In this document: piece by piece, positions 17,175-26,846 of the stretch | How the letters are laid out: every line of letters begins with the position of its first letter | Numbering within the stretch: position 1 is the stretch's first letter | Assembly (NCBI GenBank): GCA_002435755.1 | Contig: DIYH01000047.1 | Location: 1-38,223 of the forward strand | Origin: Flammeovirgaceae bacterium UBA6059 | Lineage (GTDB): Bacteria; Bacteroidota; Bacteroidia; Cytophagales; Cyclobacteriaceae | Reading direction: 5' to 3' | DNA: 38,223 nt | The notes under the pieces: model-generated | Database searches by the model: none | Seen by the model: only the letters and a program-made list of their open reading frames with translations | What the model was told of the DNA's origin: nothing | Position numbers and translations under genes: made by a program

Positions 17175-18451
17175 CTATTTAAGTGCTATCTTTTTCGTCC
17201 AGTCATATTTAAGCTCAAGGGAAGGGGAACCATACTTTTCGCGCTTATACTTATGCCCGAAGAGTTCACATTGAATTCGTTCAGTCATATTTACCTCATT
17301 CATTCGGTCCTGAAAGCTGTGGCGCAATGAATAAAGAGAGTGCTTATCCGTTGGTAGTAAATCGTTTTCCTTAAGATACTTGTTTAGAGTTGCCGATAGA
17401 TTGTCTGACTTGTCAAAGTATCTATCAAACCCCAGTGGACAAAGTTTCGCTCCATCTAAGGCATATCCCACAAGCGGAATAACTCTTTTGCTATATGATG
17501 TTTTAAGCTCTGTCTTGCCGTTTGATCGAATCAAAATATACGGTATCGGTTGATCAAGAATAATATCATCGGCGTTGAGATTACAGATTTCTTTTGGTCT
17601 TGCACCGGTATCAGCAAGAATCATCAAAATTGCATTGGCCTCTTCGTTAAGACTGGCTGGATGGTTGGGATTTAAGATATTGGTGGTTATGTGAGGTGAG
17701 TCAAAGTAAGGTCTTTGATCACTATTCACCTCCTTTAGCTTGAGTTTTTTGAAGAGTTTGGGGACATCGATATTGACGGAGTGGTGATCGGCAACTGTCT
17801 CTAATATCGATTTAAGGGTATAGAGCTCCTTATTTACTGTTTCTGAATTAACCTGACCCTGATGTACTAAATCTATTCTATATAATGATCTCTAAAGGTG
17901 ATCATCTTATCACGGTTTAGGCCAGATAACGAACCGTCCCCGACAATCTCTAAAAAGCGGTTAAAAACACGTTTTCTTGGATTTTCCCACTTTCGCAACT
18001 GATTGCGAGATTTATTCATGACTAAGTTCTTGGTCAAGCGGAAATACTCTTCCAAAGCCTGTGAAATGAACAATTCATGATCTGCTCCTACAACCGCTTC
18101 AACCACATCCCTCGATTTAACAGCAGGTTTGGTAGCAAGGACTCTTTCGATAAGCTCTTCTGTAGGTGCCACTTTAACCTCAGAGAGGGATTTGTAAATG
18201 AACCCGATTTGTCTCGCCAACTTGATAATTTTATCAAATCGGACAGGGTCATAAGTGCTTTGGGTTCGTATGAGTGAGTGCCAAAACTCTGTTACCTCTT
18301 TGTCATATAGGGAGCAAAGTTTAAGAGCCTCACTGTAACTGTCTGTCTTGAGGGATATTCTGACGTATTCTCTGGAGTCAAAGTCTTTGATCTCCTTAGG
18401 GACTCTTCGGTTGTAGTAATAGCGGTTTTTGATCTTTAAAATATGGGACAA
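17175..18451 (-). pseudogene. Tyrosine recombinase/integrase, one frame break
   Basis: Site-specific integrase for the element. N-terminal part from ATG 18451 (MSHILKIKNRYYYNRRVPKE) is the Arm-binding-like domain of phage-type integrases; the frame breaks at TT 17876-17877, where restoring one base reads RDHYIEIDLVHQGQVNSETV into the catalytic domain. The catalytic residues are visible: Arg in DTGARPKEICNL, the HSLYSLRHSF box (His-x-x-Arg), and a C-terminal GHKYKREKYGSPSLELKY where the nucleophilic Tyr would lie. Restored length is 426 codons, normal for the family. Its 5' end and upstream DNA are repeated in decayed form at 26290-26560. Confidence 0.8.
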
Positions 18452-18741
18452 ACCCTATCTCCTTGAGTACATATTTGAGGTAAAAAATGAGTGATGAAAT
18501 AGTGCCACATGGATGAAGTAGTGTCAAGTCAAAATCTTTAAGTGTTGATAAATAAAAGAAAATTGGAAATTTAGGCAGGCTTATATGGCGGAGGATTTGA
18601 AATCAATGATCCTGGGTAGTGCGGACTTGATTGCCTTTCGGACTATGCACTGTGTAAGCCAATGTTTAGTAGATGATTAATTGTCATCATCTAGGAAGTA
18701 TTGTAACTTAGTTATTCTTATCATATGATCAAAAAAAATAA
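18452..18741. other. Integrase upstream region, left copy of a direct repeat
   Basis: No gene. The first 80 bases (about 18452-18531, including CCTATCTCCTTGAGT and ATGAGTGATGAAATAGTGCC) recur at about 26485-26545, nearly unchanged. GGCGGAGG at about 18589-18596 has an inverted partner CCTCCGCC near 26625-26632, so both flanks of the defence block carry the same short motif in opposite orientation. Confidence 0.45.
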
Positions 18742-18816
18742 TGGCAGGTAGCTCAGCAAGGTGAGAGCACTAGACGTATTATCTAGAGGTCGGAGGTTCA
18801 AGTCCTTCCCTGCCAA
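18742..18816 (+). tRNA. tRNA-like cloverleaf with abnormal anticodon loop
   Basis: All four stems pair: acceptor TGGCAGG/CCTGCCA (7 bp), D stem GCTC/GAGC with T8, A9 and a GG in the loop, anticodon stem CTAGA/TCTAG, variable AGGTC, T stem GGAGG/CCTTC around TTCAAGT. The discriminator is A and the 3' end is ACA rather than an encoded CCA. The anticodon loop is CGTATTA: by position the anticodon is UAU (Ile AUA), but base 33 is G instead of the near-universal U, and base 37 is U instead of a purine. It may be a decoy or degenerate tRNA. It ends only 6 bases before the SIR2 start codon. Confidence 0.65.
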
Positions 18817-18822
18817 CATTAT

Positions 18823-20037
18823 ATGGGAACCAGTATTGACGAGTTGTTATCACACAGTTTTCTCGCGTCAAGAATATGGCAGATTAAGAATACAATAGCA
18901 TCAGAGCCTGATAAGTTGGTGCTTTGGATTGGTGCTGGTCACAGTTCCTATCTTTCAAACTTACCTACATGGAATCAGTTTTTAGAGGGGTGTGCCGATA
19001 AGATCAATGACAGCGACGCGGCAAAGTTAATTAGGTCGCTACTGAAAGCAGGACGAATGCAGTTAGCGGCGGAATATTTGCATAACCTTTTAGGCGACTC
19101 CTTGCTTAATCAGATTTCTGAATCGTTCGGCAACTATCGACTGACTAAGGATGTAAGAATTTCATCATATTGCGCAACTCGAATCATAACAACAAATTAC
19201 GATTCTATCATTGAAGACTCTTTGAATTGGTATGATGTATATAATCCGTATGACGAGGTGACAGACCTATTTGATCCCACATTTCAAGTGATCAAACTTC
19301 ATGGTACTGTAACAAACCCAAGATCTTGCGTCCTTTCAATATCTTCATACGCGAAAGCCTATAATAGGGACTTTGATTGGTACCTTACCAATACTTTCCT
19401 GACACGAACGGTACTTTTTATCGGCACTTCTCTGGACAAGAGTGAGCCTTTTTTTAACTATATCCTAACACTCAAAAAATATAAACTCGAACACCCTGAG
19501 CACTTTGCGATTTTAGCGGTTAGATCAAATGACGAAGCAAAAAAAAGGGGCAAAGAGCTAGCTAAGTACGGAATAAACATCATCCCATTTATTCCAACAT
19601 CAGAATTTCAAAATTTCGGAGATATCTTAGATTTTCTTCAGCCGAAAGTTTGGGATCCCTCGAGACTGGCGACTAGAATATTCATGATAGATCAATTCAT
19701 TGAAAACAAGAATTATAGTCTGGCCAATACTTTTATAAAGTATCTATCCGAAAGCGTAATATCGGTTGATACTGATAGGAGAAAATTCGGAGACCTTATG
19801 ATTCGGTACTTGAGGCTAATTACAAATGGAGAACAGGATGTTGTTTCTCAGCGGATCAGTGATATGGAGATAGGTAACCTGATTTCTTCTTCGATTGACA
19901 ATTTTGATCATAAGAGCAAATCATTTGCACAACTTGAAAAGATTTTGGACTCTTCTCTAATGAAAAATCATCCGAATAGAAATCAGTTCGCAATAATTAA
20001 GACCCGAGTATCAAAGATAAAGATGAGGTCACAGTAG
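18823..20037 (+). CDS. SIR2-like NAD-binding effector
   Basis: SIR2-like domains in bacterial defence systems cleave NAD+ when infection is sensed. The 404-residue protein shows the fold in order: nucleotide loop WIGAGHS (35-41), TTNYDSIIED (123-132), catalytic-type His in KLHGTV (H160), and FIGTSLDKSE (199-208). The remaining 180 residues are helical and unassigned, perhaps for partner contact. No membrane segment. ATG 18823 lies 6 bases after the tRNA-like gene, and no ribosome site exists apart from tRNA sequence. It is followed after 13 bases by the large ATPase gene. Intact. Confidence 0.8.
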   Translation: MGTSIDELLSHSFLASRIWQIKNTIASEPDKLVLWIGAGHSSYLSNLPTWNQFLEGCADKINDSDAAKLIRSLLKAGRMQLAAEYLHNLLGDSLLNQISESFGNYRLTKDVRISSYCATRIITTNYDSIIEDSLNWYDVYNPYDEVTDLFDPTFQVIKLHGTVTNPRSCVLSISSYAKAYNRDFDWYLTNTFLTRTVLFIGTSLDKSEPFFNYILTLKKYKLEHPEHFAILAVRSNDEAKKRGKELAKYGINIIPFIPTSEFQNFGDILDFLQPKVWDPSRLATRIFMIDQFIENKNYSLANTFIKYLSESVISVDTDRRKFGDLMIRYLRLITNGEQDVVSQRISDMEIGNLISSSIDNFDHKSKSFAQLEKILDSSLMKNHPNRNQFAIIKTRVSKIKMRSQ

Positions 20038-20050
20038 AAAGTCAGCTTCA

Positions 20051-23000
20051 GTGATAGCTCACAAACTCAAGACAGGAATGATCGAAGTATTAAAAACAAA
20101 ATGTCAGATTAATCAAAGAGTAGAAATCCACTTCAACCATGAGACGTATGTGGGGCAGCTTCTCGAAGCCAGTGATCACTACATAGAACTTAGGACTAGA
20201 AACGGAAGTGTAATCCTATCAGCGGAGCGACTAAAAGGTGCACTGGAGTTCCATCTACTAGATAGCGAAGAAGTTGAAAAGGAACGAGATAATGGAAGAT
20301 ACCAAATTCCCATTAAATCGTTTGAGGGTGAAGCAAGTATGTCAGGTCAGCAACTTGATGAAACGGCTTCCTCTACTGAATATACCGAGTTAGAGGGCAA
20401 ACTAGACAGAGCGATTTCGACATTCCCAGTAGAGGGATTCACTCTATCTGTACAGAAATACAATCGACTTGACGATGATAACTCAGAAAAGGAGCTGATA
20501 AAACAGCTCAACAAAGAGCAGTCTAGGTATGACTACGCAGAAACATTGCAGGTTGCAAAGAACAGAGAAGATAAGTACAAAGAAATTGAACGACGGATCA
20601 GGAGCCTACTGGCGAATCATTACTTCGACTCCAATCTAAGATATAATTTAGCTGTAATACTGTGCAAACTAAATGACATTACAGGAGCTATTCAAGAGTT
20701 GACTTTGGTTCCAGCACTTGAGAAGAGAGAGAATTGTCTCCTTTTCCTGAGTTATCTTCATTTCATAAAGCAGAATGAATCCAAGTGTTTGGAGTACTTT
20801 CATCAGTATGCTCTGTTGTCAGATTTAAGTGAGGAGCATTTTTTTTTCCTCTTGGGGCTTATCAACAAGCAAAAGGCCTACTTCCTTTTGCCTGAACTTA
20901 TAAGGGAAAGGTCACCCTTTGAAGATCAACTATTGGAGATAACCAAGTTATGGTTATCCAGAGAGGGACAACCTTTTGCGTCTTCAGGCCCAGCCGAGCT
21001 ACAGGTAGTAAGTGACCTAATTCAGGCTAGTGCTGAGAAGTTGAAAAGCTTAGGTGCTAGCCGAAAGCAGATTTTTGGTGAGAACACAAATTCTGCGAGT
21101 GATAAAATCGTAAGTCATAATGCTCAGATTAAGAAATTTTGGCCAGCCTCTAGAACTGGTCATCTACTCTTTAGACGAGCTAATGGGGTTGAGCTTTTCG
21201 CGAGCTTTGAATCAAAATCTCTGGTCGATAGCGAACTCATAGAGGATTTGAAACTATTTGCAGATAAGGAGAATGAAGGCTCAATTCCAGTCTTCTGTTA
21301 TCTAAAGGAAAAGATAGATAACAGAAACAAGTTGAATAAAGTAGCATATGGGATTCACTTCCCGAAAACCTTAAGTAGTACGTTAAATTTTGCCCAAGCG
21401 TTGCTTCAAAGCGGAGCTAACGAAGATGCCAGAGGAATATTGCTTGAATTGAAGAATCAGTTTGTGCATGAACCCGATATCATCAAGGCACTTAGTCAAA
21501 TACCGGAAATTCCTCAAACCTCAATTACGACAAGTAAGAATAGGAATATCAAAAAAAGCTCTAACTATTCAAAAGCCAACGTTGCGCGTCAAAGGAGAGA
21601 TTGGCGCAATGCGAAGAGATACCTTCTCCTGGCAATTGCTGCCAACGACAAAAAGGAAAGTGCCATAAAGGATTTAGCCACTATTTATAATCAAGAGAAG
21701 GAATATGACAAAGCGATTGATCTGCTGGAAAAACACATTGACGACATGCCAAACCCGTTGGCTGTTTTCAACCTTTTAGCGACTTTCAACAGTCATAGCA
21801 AGCGATATGAAAGAGCCATTGATTACTTACAGAAGGTTAGAAAGTTAACCCCTGCCCACAAGCATATAAGTACTGATCGCAGGATAGCGTACTGCTTTTA
21901 TCAATTAAAGGATTATGATAAGGCGAAGCTTCCCTTGGTGCGAATACTGAAGAAAGAACCGAATGATGAAATTGCTAAACGCTGGATATCGGCCCTGGAA
22001 CAGGCAGAGGCTTCTGGGAGTTATGAATATTCAGACTCAGTTTTTAATGATGTTGATTTTTCTGTACACAATACTTATGAGCTGCCAGTAATAATTAAAA
22101 ATGAACTGGATAAAAGAGAATATGCTGGTATTAAAGAAATCAACATAGCTAAGGAGAATTTTACGCCTGAAATTTTGAACAGTCTTCGGCGGGAGATGAG
22201 AAATCAACTCAAAGGTAGGCATCAAGACCGAGCCGCCTATTTGCTAACTGAAGCTAATCTCATGGAGATTCTGGAAAAGGATAATCCTAACTACGATCAG
22301 GAGCGAAATTCTGTTTTAGCCAAGTATTGTAATTCCATGGCTTTATCAAGTGCCAAAGAAAAAGCCTCGGATGTTGTCCGTTTTTACTATATCGAAGCTT
22401 TTAAGTTGGAGAATGAATGGCGGGCAGTCATGCGCCAGGTAGCCAACTATCTATACTCATTTAACATTAAGGGTGAAAACCTCATTCTTAAGCATAATGA
22501 TAGTGAGAACAAAGATCGAGATATAGCTCTTGTCAATGCCATTAGATATGTTTTGGTGAATCATAATTCATCAAAGGTGTGGAATGGTTTACTAGAGATA
22601 TTTATTTACAGTGTTCCGATAACACAGAATCTGCTCAAAGCGATATTTGACAACGAAGAGGCCAGAAGAAACGCTATTGATTACCTAGCAAGTTTAGATA
22701 TTTCAATAAATGACGAGGACGACCAAAGCGAATTTAGCAACTGTTGGGAAGCTGCGCGAAAAATGAGAAGAATGCAGATTGATTCTTGGTTCGATGCAGT
22801 AAAAGCCTTCAATAGGTCCTCAAGTCTTGACTCAGCAATCGATTTTCTTCACAAGTCCTTAGATGGATTGACCCCAGAATGGTTTAATCGGTTGGATAAG
22901 GACCGGCTAGAAAGCATCGGGAAAGAGGTAGTATTGGAGGGAGGGTTCGATTATTTGAGACAAACAGACTATATAGAAAAAGACAGACTACACGGGCTCG

Positions 23001-24682
23001 TTAGTACCTGCATTGATCGAATACTTCTTGAGATAGAACAGAGCCCCACTAGGATTTCCAGCGAGGGGCTCTCCCCACTCTTGCAACACCTTAAAGACCT
23101 TCTTGATTTACATTTTGACAACATAAAAAAGGCTAGTACTCCGACAGTCAGCTTAAATGTCTTGGGCGAATTCGTGGTCGTGAATGGGTATATTGACTTG
23201 CAAGTATCAATTAAGAATGAAGATAAAAACAAGGCACCTATTGACAACATCGAATTAGCGATGGTTGACAATACTGACTTTGCATTCATAGAAAACACAA
23301 GTATTGATAGCACAGCCTTGAAAGGAGGAGAAGAAACATTCGGAGAAATAAAGGTAAAGGTCTCAGAGAGAGTTGTGCAGGAGAAGATTGGATATGTAAA
23401 ATTATTATGCAAGTACAAGTCAAGAGCTAATCCTGATTCTATTATTGAAATAGAAGAAGAGAAAGATGTCTCGCTATATGATAATTCTGAATTTCAATTT
23501 ATTCAAAATGCTTTCTCCGGTACTGCCAACTCTAACGCAGTGACGGATCCCAACATGTTCTTCGGTCGAGACCAGTTTATCGATCAGATCGTTGATGTAT
23601 TTAAAGAGTCTAGGTCTAAGAGCTACGTGATATACGGGCAAAAAAGATCTGGCAAATCTTCAGTTTTATACCATTTGAAGGAGAAGTTAAAAAGAACTGA
23701 GAACAACTTTTGCATAGATTTCTCCATGGGTGGAATTATCGATGAGTTCGACGTATTTTCATTCTATTATAAAATCCTCAGAGAAATTGAAAAGGAGCTA
23801 CAAGCTATAAAATCGACTGACCAAAATGCTCCTTTGTTGGAAATGCCGGATGTAAATCTTTTTGAGAGAAGGCCGAGTATTGTCTTTTATGATACTATGC
23901 ACGGCTTGCTCAAATCATTTGCTATGCGTGAACACTGGAAGAAAAAGCGTATTGTTGTACTGATTGACGAATTTACTTATCTCTACGCAGCAATACGAAG
24001 AGGAGACGTTTCGTCGAGTTTCATGAAAACTTGGAAAGATGTTATAGATCAAGGGTTTTTCAATACAGTTTTGGTCGCTCAAGATGTCATGCCTGATTTT
24101 CGAGCTAAGTTCCCTAACGAGTTGGGTGTTACCCATGAAGAAAGGCTTAGTTACTTAAAGAAAGAGGATGCTAGAAACTTGATAGAGACACCTATATGGA
24201 ATAAAGCTAAAGGAGAGAGTCGTTTCCTTGGAAATGCAGTAGAGAAAATTATCGACTATACGGCTGGAAATCCATACTACATTCAGATTTTCTGTCAGAA
24301 ACTTGTTGATCATCTAAATGAGAAACGTACTGTTAGAGCGACTATCGTTACCGTAAATGAAGTCGCCAGAAAACTTACAATAGGAAAAGAAGCGTTGAGT
24401 GCAGAGCACTTCGACAACCTGATCACGGCTGGAGATGCTGACCTTGAAGCGAATCCATTTGATCATACTTTCGAGGTACTCAAGCAAATAGCAGGTGCCT
24501 CTAGACCTTTTGGGTCTTGTAAGCCTCAATTATTAAGGGATCGGGTCGTCGATACGGAGATTGCAAACAGATTGGATGACATATTGAGAGATTTAGAAAG
24601 AAGGCAAGTGATTTCTGTTGAATCTGGCTCGTATCGAATTGAGGTCCAATTGTTTCAAGAGTGGTTAATCAACAGGCAATGA
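20051..24682 (+). CDS. Large TPR-type repeat protein with C-terminal STAND/ORC-like ATPase
   Basis: About 1543 residues from GTG 20051, or 1534 from ATG 20078; neither has a clear ribosome site. Order: an Sm/Hfq-like small barrel near residues 16-70 (VEIHFNHETYVGQLLEASDH), helical region, TPR-like repeats about 510-660 (DYDKAKLPLVRILKKEPND), a beta-sandwich about 1025-1125, then a P-loop ATPase with FFGRDQFIDQI, Walker A GQKRSGKSS (about 1196-1204), Walker B IVVLIDEF (about 1301-1308), and a C-terminal winged helix (LERRQVISVESGSYRIE). This is the layout of a STAND sensor: repeats that detect, an NTPase switch. The next gene overlaps it by ATGA. No frame break in 4.6 kb. Confidence 0.7.
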   Translation: MIAHKLKTGMIEVLKTKCQINQRVEIHFNHETYVGQLLEASDHYIELRTRNGSVILSAERLKGALEFHLLDSEEVEKERDNGRYQIPIKSFEGEASMSGQQLDETASSTEYTELEGKLDRAISTFPVEGFTLSVQKYNRLDDDNSEKELIKQLNKEQSRYDYAETLQVAKNREDKYKEIERRIRSLLANHYFDSNLRYNLAVILCKLNDITGAIQELTLVPALEKRENCLLFLSYLHFIKQNESKCLEYFHQYALLSDLSEEHFFFLLGLINKQKAYFLLPELIRERSPFEDQLLEITKLWLSREGQPFASSGPAELQVVSDLIQASAEKLKSLGASRKQIFGENTNSASDKIVSHNAQIKKFWPASRTGHLLFRRANGVELFASFESKSLVDSELIEDLKLFADKENEGSIPVFCYLKEKIDNRNKLNKVAYGIHFPKTLSSTLNFAQALLQSGANEDARGILLELKNQFVHEPDIIKALSQIPEIPQTSITTSKNRNIKKSSNYSKANVARQRRDWRNAKRYLLLAIAANDKKESAIKDLATIYNQEKEYDKAIDLLEKHIDDMPNPLAVFNLLATFNSHSKRYERAIDYLQKVRKLTPAHKHISTDRRIAYCFYQLKDYDKAKLPLVRILKKEPNDEIAKRWISALEQAEASGSYEYSDSVFNDVDFSVHNTYELPVIIKNELDKREYAGIKEINIAKENFTPEILNSLRREMRNQLKGRHQDRAAYLLTEANLMEILEKDNPNYDQERNSVLAKYCNSMALSSAKEKASDVVRFYYIEAFKLENEWRAVMRQVANYLYSFNIKGENLILKHNDSENKDRDIALVNAIRYVLVNHNSSKVWNGLLEIFIYSVPITQNLLKAIFDNEEARRNAIDYLASLDISINDEDDQSEFSNCWEAARKMRRMQIDSWFDAVKAFNRSSSLDSAIDFLHKSLDGLTPEWFNRLDKDRLESIGKEVVLEGGFDYLRQTDYIEKDRLHGLVSTCIDRILLEIEQSPTRISSEGLSPLLQHLKDLLDLHFDNIKKASTPTVSLNVLGEFVVVNGYIDLQVSIKNEDKNKAPIDNIELAMVDNTDFAFIENTSIDSTALKGGEETFGEIKVKVSERVVQEKIGYVKLLCKYKSRANPDSIIEIEEEKDVSLYDNSEFQFIQNAFSGTANSNAVTDPNMFFGRDQFIDQIVDVFKESRSKSYVIYGQKRSGKSSVLYHLKEKLKRTENNFCIDFSMGGIIDEFDVFSFYYKILREIEKELQAIKSTDQNAPLLEMPDVNLFERRPSIVFYDTMHGLLKSFAMREHWKKKRIVVLIDEFTYLYAAIRRGDVSSSFMKTWKDVIDQGFFNTVLVAQDVMPDFRAKFPNELGVTHEERLSYLKKEDARNLIETPIWNKAKGESRFLGNAVEKIIDYTAGNPYYIQIFCQKLVDHLNEKRTVRATIVTVNEVARKLTIGKEALSAEHFDNLITAGDADLEANPFDHTFEVLKQIAGASRPFGSCKPQLLRDRVVDTEIANRLDDILRDLERRQVISVESGSYRIEVQLFQEWLINRQ

Positions 24683-26202
24683 AAGTCAATCCTTTTGCCG
24701 ATTATGGTAAAATAGTTCATGGAGATCGTTTTGTGGGTCGCAAGAAGGAAACAAGACTATTGAGGACAAGAACCTTACAGAGTTCATTTGGCAACTGTGC
24801 TATACAAGGCTTGCCTCGAATTGGAAAGTCGAGCTTAGCCTGGAATACATTCATGATTGACGCCCAAAGTATGATTAGAAACAGAGTTATACCAATTTGG
24901 GTTGAGATGGGTAGTGTTAATAGCTCCAAAGATTTCCTTGATCTGGTATTTAATAATCTTCATAGACAAATCCTCAGGTGTGACCTAATAGACAAGTCTA
25001 CCCTTCAAAAATTATACTCGAATATTCAAAGTTCTGTAAGATCGATCGTTCGAAACGAGGAGATGAAAATCTATTTGCAAGAGATCAGGTCTCGACGGTT
25101 GAAGGTGATATTTGTTTTGGATGAATTTGACTCCGTTAGAACTTACTTTAGCTCTTCAGATTTCCAACTTCTTAGAGAGTTCTCATATAATCCTTATAGT
25201 CAGGTCTGCATTGTAACCGTATCGCGCCGAAGTCTGAAAGAAATCGAACTAACAGCAGGGTCTCTCTCCAACTTTTTTCAAACCTTCGACGAAATAAACC
25301 TTGGAATGTTCTCCGAGAAGGATTTAAAGTCATATTGGACTCTGGCGGAAAGAAATGGACTGAATATCGGCAACGATATTAGGAAACGGGCTGTCGCTCT
25401 TGCAGGTCATCACCCTTTTTTATTAGATCTCTTCAATTATAATATAGTGGAGGGCCTGAATCATAGTTCAGAATCTCTATCACAAGATGTTGAAGACAAA
25501 ATATTTCTTAGCCTAGTCAATCACTATGAAAACATAATTAGGGTCTTGCGAGATGAGGGTTTGGATCGAAAGTTGATTCAAGTGATTGAGGGTCCAATTT
25601 ATGACTTAACAATAAGTGATGTTGAGAAATTGGAAAGGTATGACGTAATATATCGATTGCCTAAAGGGGTGAGTTGTTCAGCTCAAGAGGCTGAGTACAG
25701 TGTTTTTTCGGAAAGCTTCGGTAACTATTTGAAGACGGTAAGAAGACAAACTCCAATTTGGCCTTTGCTTTCAAAAACTGAAATAAAGCTTCGAGAAGTT
25801 GTTCATGCCTGGGCCGTTGACCGCTATGGGCAGGACTGGGTTAAAAGGTATCGAAAAACTCAAAATAAGGAGGACTTTGTGAAGGAGCTAGAGCGGAGAA
25901 GAAGCCATCAGCAAAACCTATTTCCTGAAACTTACTCGAAAAGTCTTTTGGACTATACATACCCATTAGACCTCTTTTCTCGATTCATGTGTGTAGAGTG
26001 GAGTTGGTTTCAAAAGATACTTGGAAAAAGCACCAATGATTGGAAAAACAAATTTGAGTTATTTGCAAGGGTCCGGACCCCACTAGCACATAGCAAGGAA
26101 AACATCTTAAAGGATCATGACAGGGATTTAGTTACAGGTGTATGCAAAGAAGTTCTAAGTCTCATAGAAAAATGGGAAGAAACGATAGAGTTTCAATCGT
26201 GA
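24679..26202 (+). CDS. P-loop ATPase fused to a HEPN-type RNase-like domain
   Basis: ATG 24679 overlaps the preceding stop as ATGA, and I prefer it to GTG 24661. The 507-residue product starts MKVNPFADYGKIVHGDRFVG, a lead-in shared with the ATPase of the previous gene, then Walker A QGLPRIGKSS (about 43-52) and Walker B IFVLDEFDSV (about 144-153). The last 120 residues are helical and contain RTPLAH (R466-H471), an R-x4-H HEPN motif of the Swt1-like kind; HEPN domains are commonly RNases in toxin and defence systems. So this gene may be both switch and second effector. The HEPN call rests on one motif and helical context. Confidence 0.65.
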   Translation: MKVNPFADYGKIVHGDRFVGRKKETRLLRTRTLQSSFGNCAIQGLPRIGKSSLAWNTFMIDAQSMIRNRVIPIWVEMGSVNSSKDFLDLVFNNLHRQILRCDLIDKSTLQKLYSNIQSSVRSIVRNEEMKIYLQEIRSRRLKVIFVLDEFDSVRTYFSSSDFQLLREFSYNPYSQVCIVTVSRRSLKEIELTAGSLSNFFQTFDEINLGMFSEKDLKSYWTLAERNGLNIGNDIRKRAVALAGHHPFLLDLFNYNIVEGLNHSSESLSQDVEDKIFLSLVNHYENIIRVLRDEGLDRKLIQVIEGPIYDLTISDVEKLERYDVIYRLPKGVSCSAQEAEYSVFSESFGNYLKTVRRQTPIWPLLSKTEIKLREVVHAWAVDRYGQDWVKRYRKTQNKEDFVKELERRRSHQQNLFPETYSKSLLDYTYPLDLFSRFMCVEWSWFQKILGKSTNDWKNKFELFARVRTPLAHSKENILKDHDRDLVTGVCKEVLSLIEKWEETIEFQS

Positions 26203-26289
26203 TTGAAATACCTATTGATGAAATGACTATTAAGTCAACAACAGCTCTTACTGAAATCAATGTGACAGGCTTGTTTTAAGATCTTATCA

Positions 26290-26560
26290 AATCGAATAGG
26301 TTCTATTGTTGAGAGTACGAGAGAGCCAGCCTTTGTCAAACAAGGCGCAAAGCTTAAAGGCTTCATTGTAGTTGTCAGTTTTTAGGGTGGTTCTGGGATA
26401 TTCCGAGGAGTCAAATTCCTTTTTCCTTGGGTACTCTTTGGCTATAGGAATAGCGGTTTTATTTAAAATATGGGGAATATCCTATCTCCTTGAGTGCACA
26501 TTTGAGTACAAAAATGAGTGATGAAATAGTGCCGAATGGATGACTGGAAGTCTAGATAAA
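26290..26560 (-). pseudogene. Decayed second copy of the integrase 5' end and its upstream DNA
   Basis: Reading leftward, about 26330-26475 encodes HILNK, then RKKEFDSSEYPRTTLKTDNY and EAFKLCALFDK, alignable to HILKIKNRYYYNRRVPKE and DFDSREYVRISLKTDSYSEA of the integrase at 18451. It lacks a start and stops matching after DK. The upstream 60 bases match the DNA upstream of 18451 even better. The two copies are in direct orientation, 8 kb apart, and enclose the tRNA-like gene and the SIR2/ATPase/HEPN operon. Confidence 0.65.
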
Positions 26561-26846
26561 TATGACAAGACATTGATATAAAAGGATAATTTTTGTTTCC
26601 CAGCCACAAGTCTGACTCACATCCCCTCCGCCACATTATAAACCTGAAATCAAAAAATACATAAGAATCAATATCTTAAATGGTTAAACACTTTGGTCTG
26701 TATACAAATATGAGTGAAAAAAAGAGTGACTTTCTACATACAAAAATGCTTGGATTTAGGCGACAAAAGATTCTTCTTTAACGAAGATTTTTCAAGGTAA
26801 TAGCGTGACCAGGCAGCACAGACGCGAAGAGATCAAAGGTGAATAC
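26561..26846. other. Gene-free stretch with possible attachment-site remnant
   Basis: No gene. CATCCCCTCCGCCA at about 26621-26634 resembles the 3' end of a serine-type tRNA, a usual integrase target, but no further tRNA can be folded around it. The rest shows nothing. Confidence 0.3.

Noticed and set aside
26621..26634. Serine-type tRNA 3' end
   Set aside because: Only the last dozen bases resemble a tRNA; no arms fold upstream, so it is at most an attachment-site remnant.
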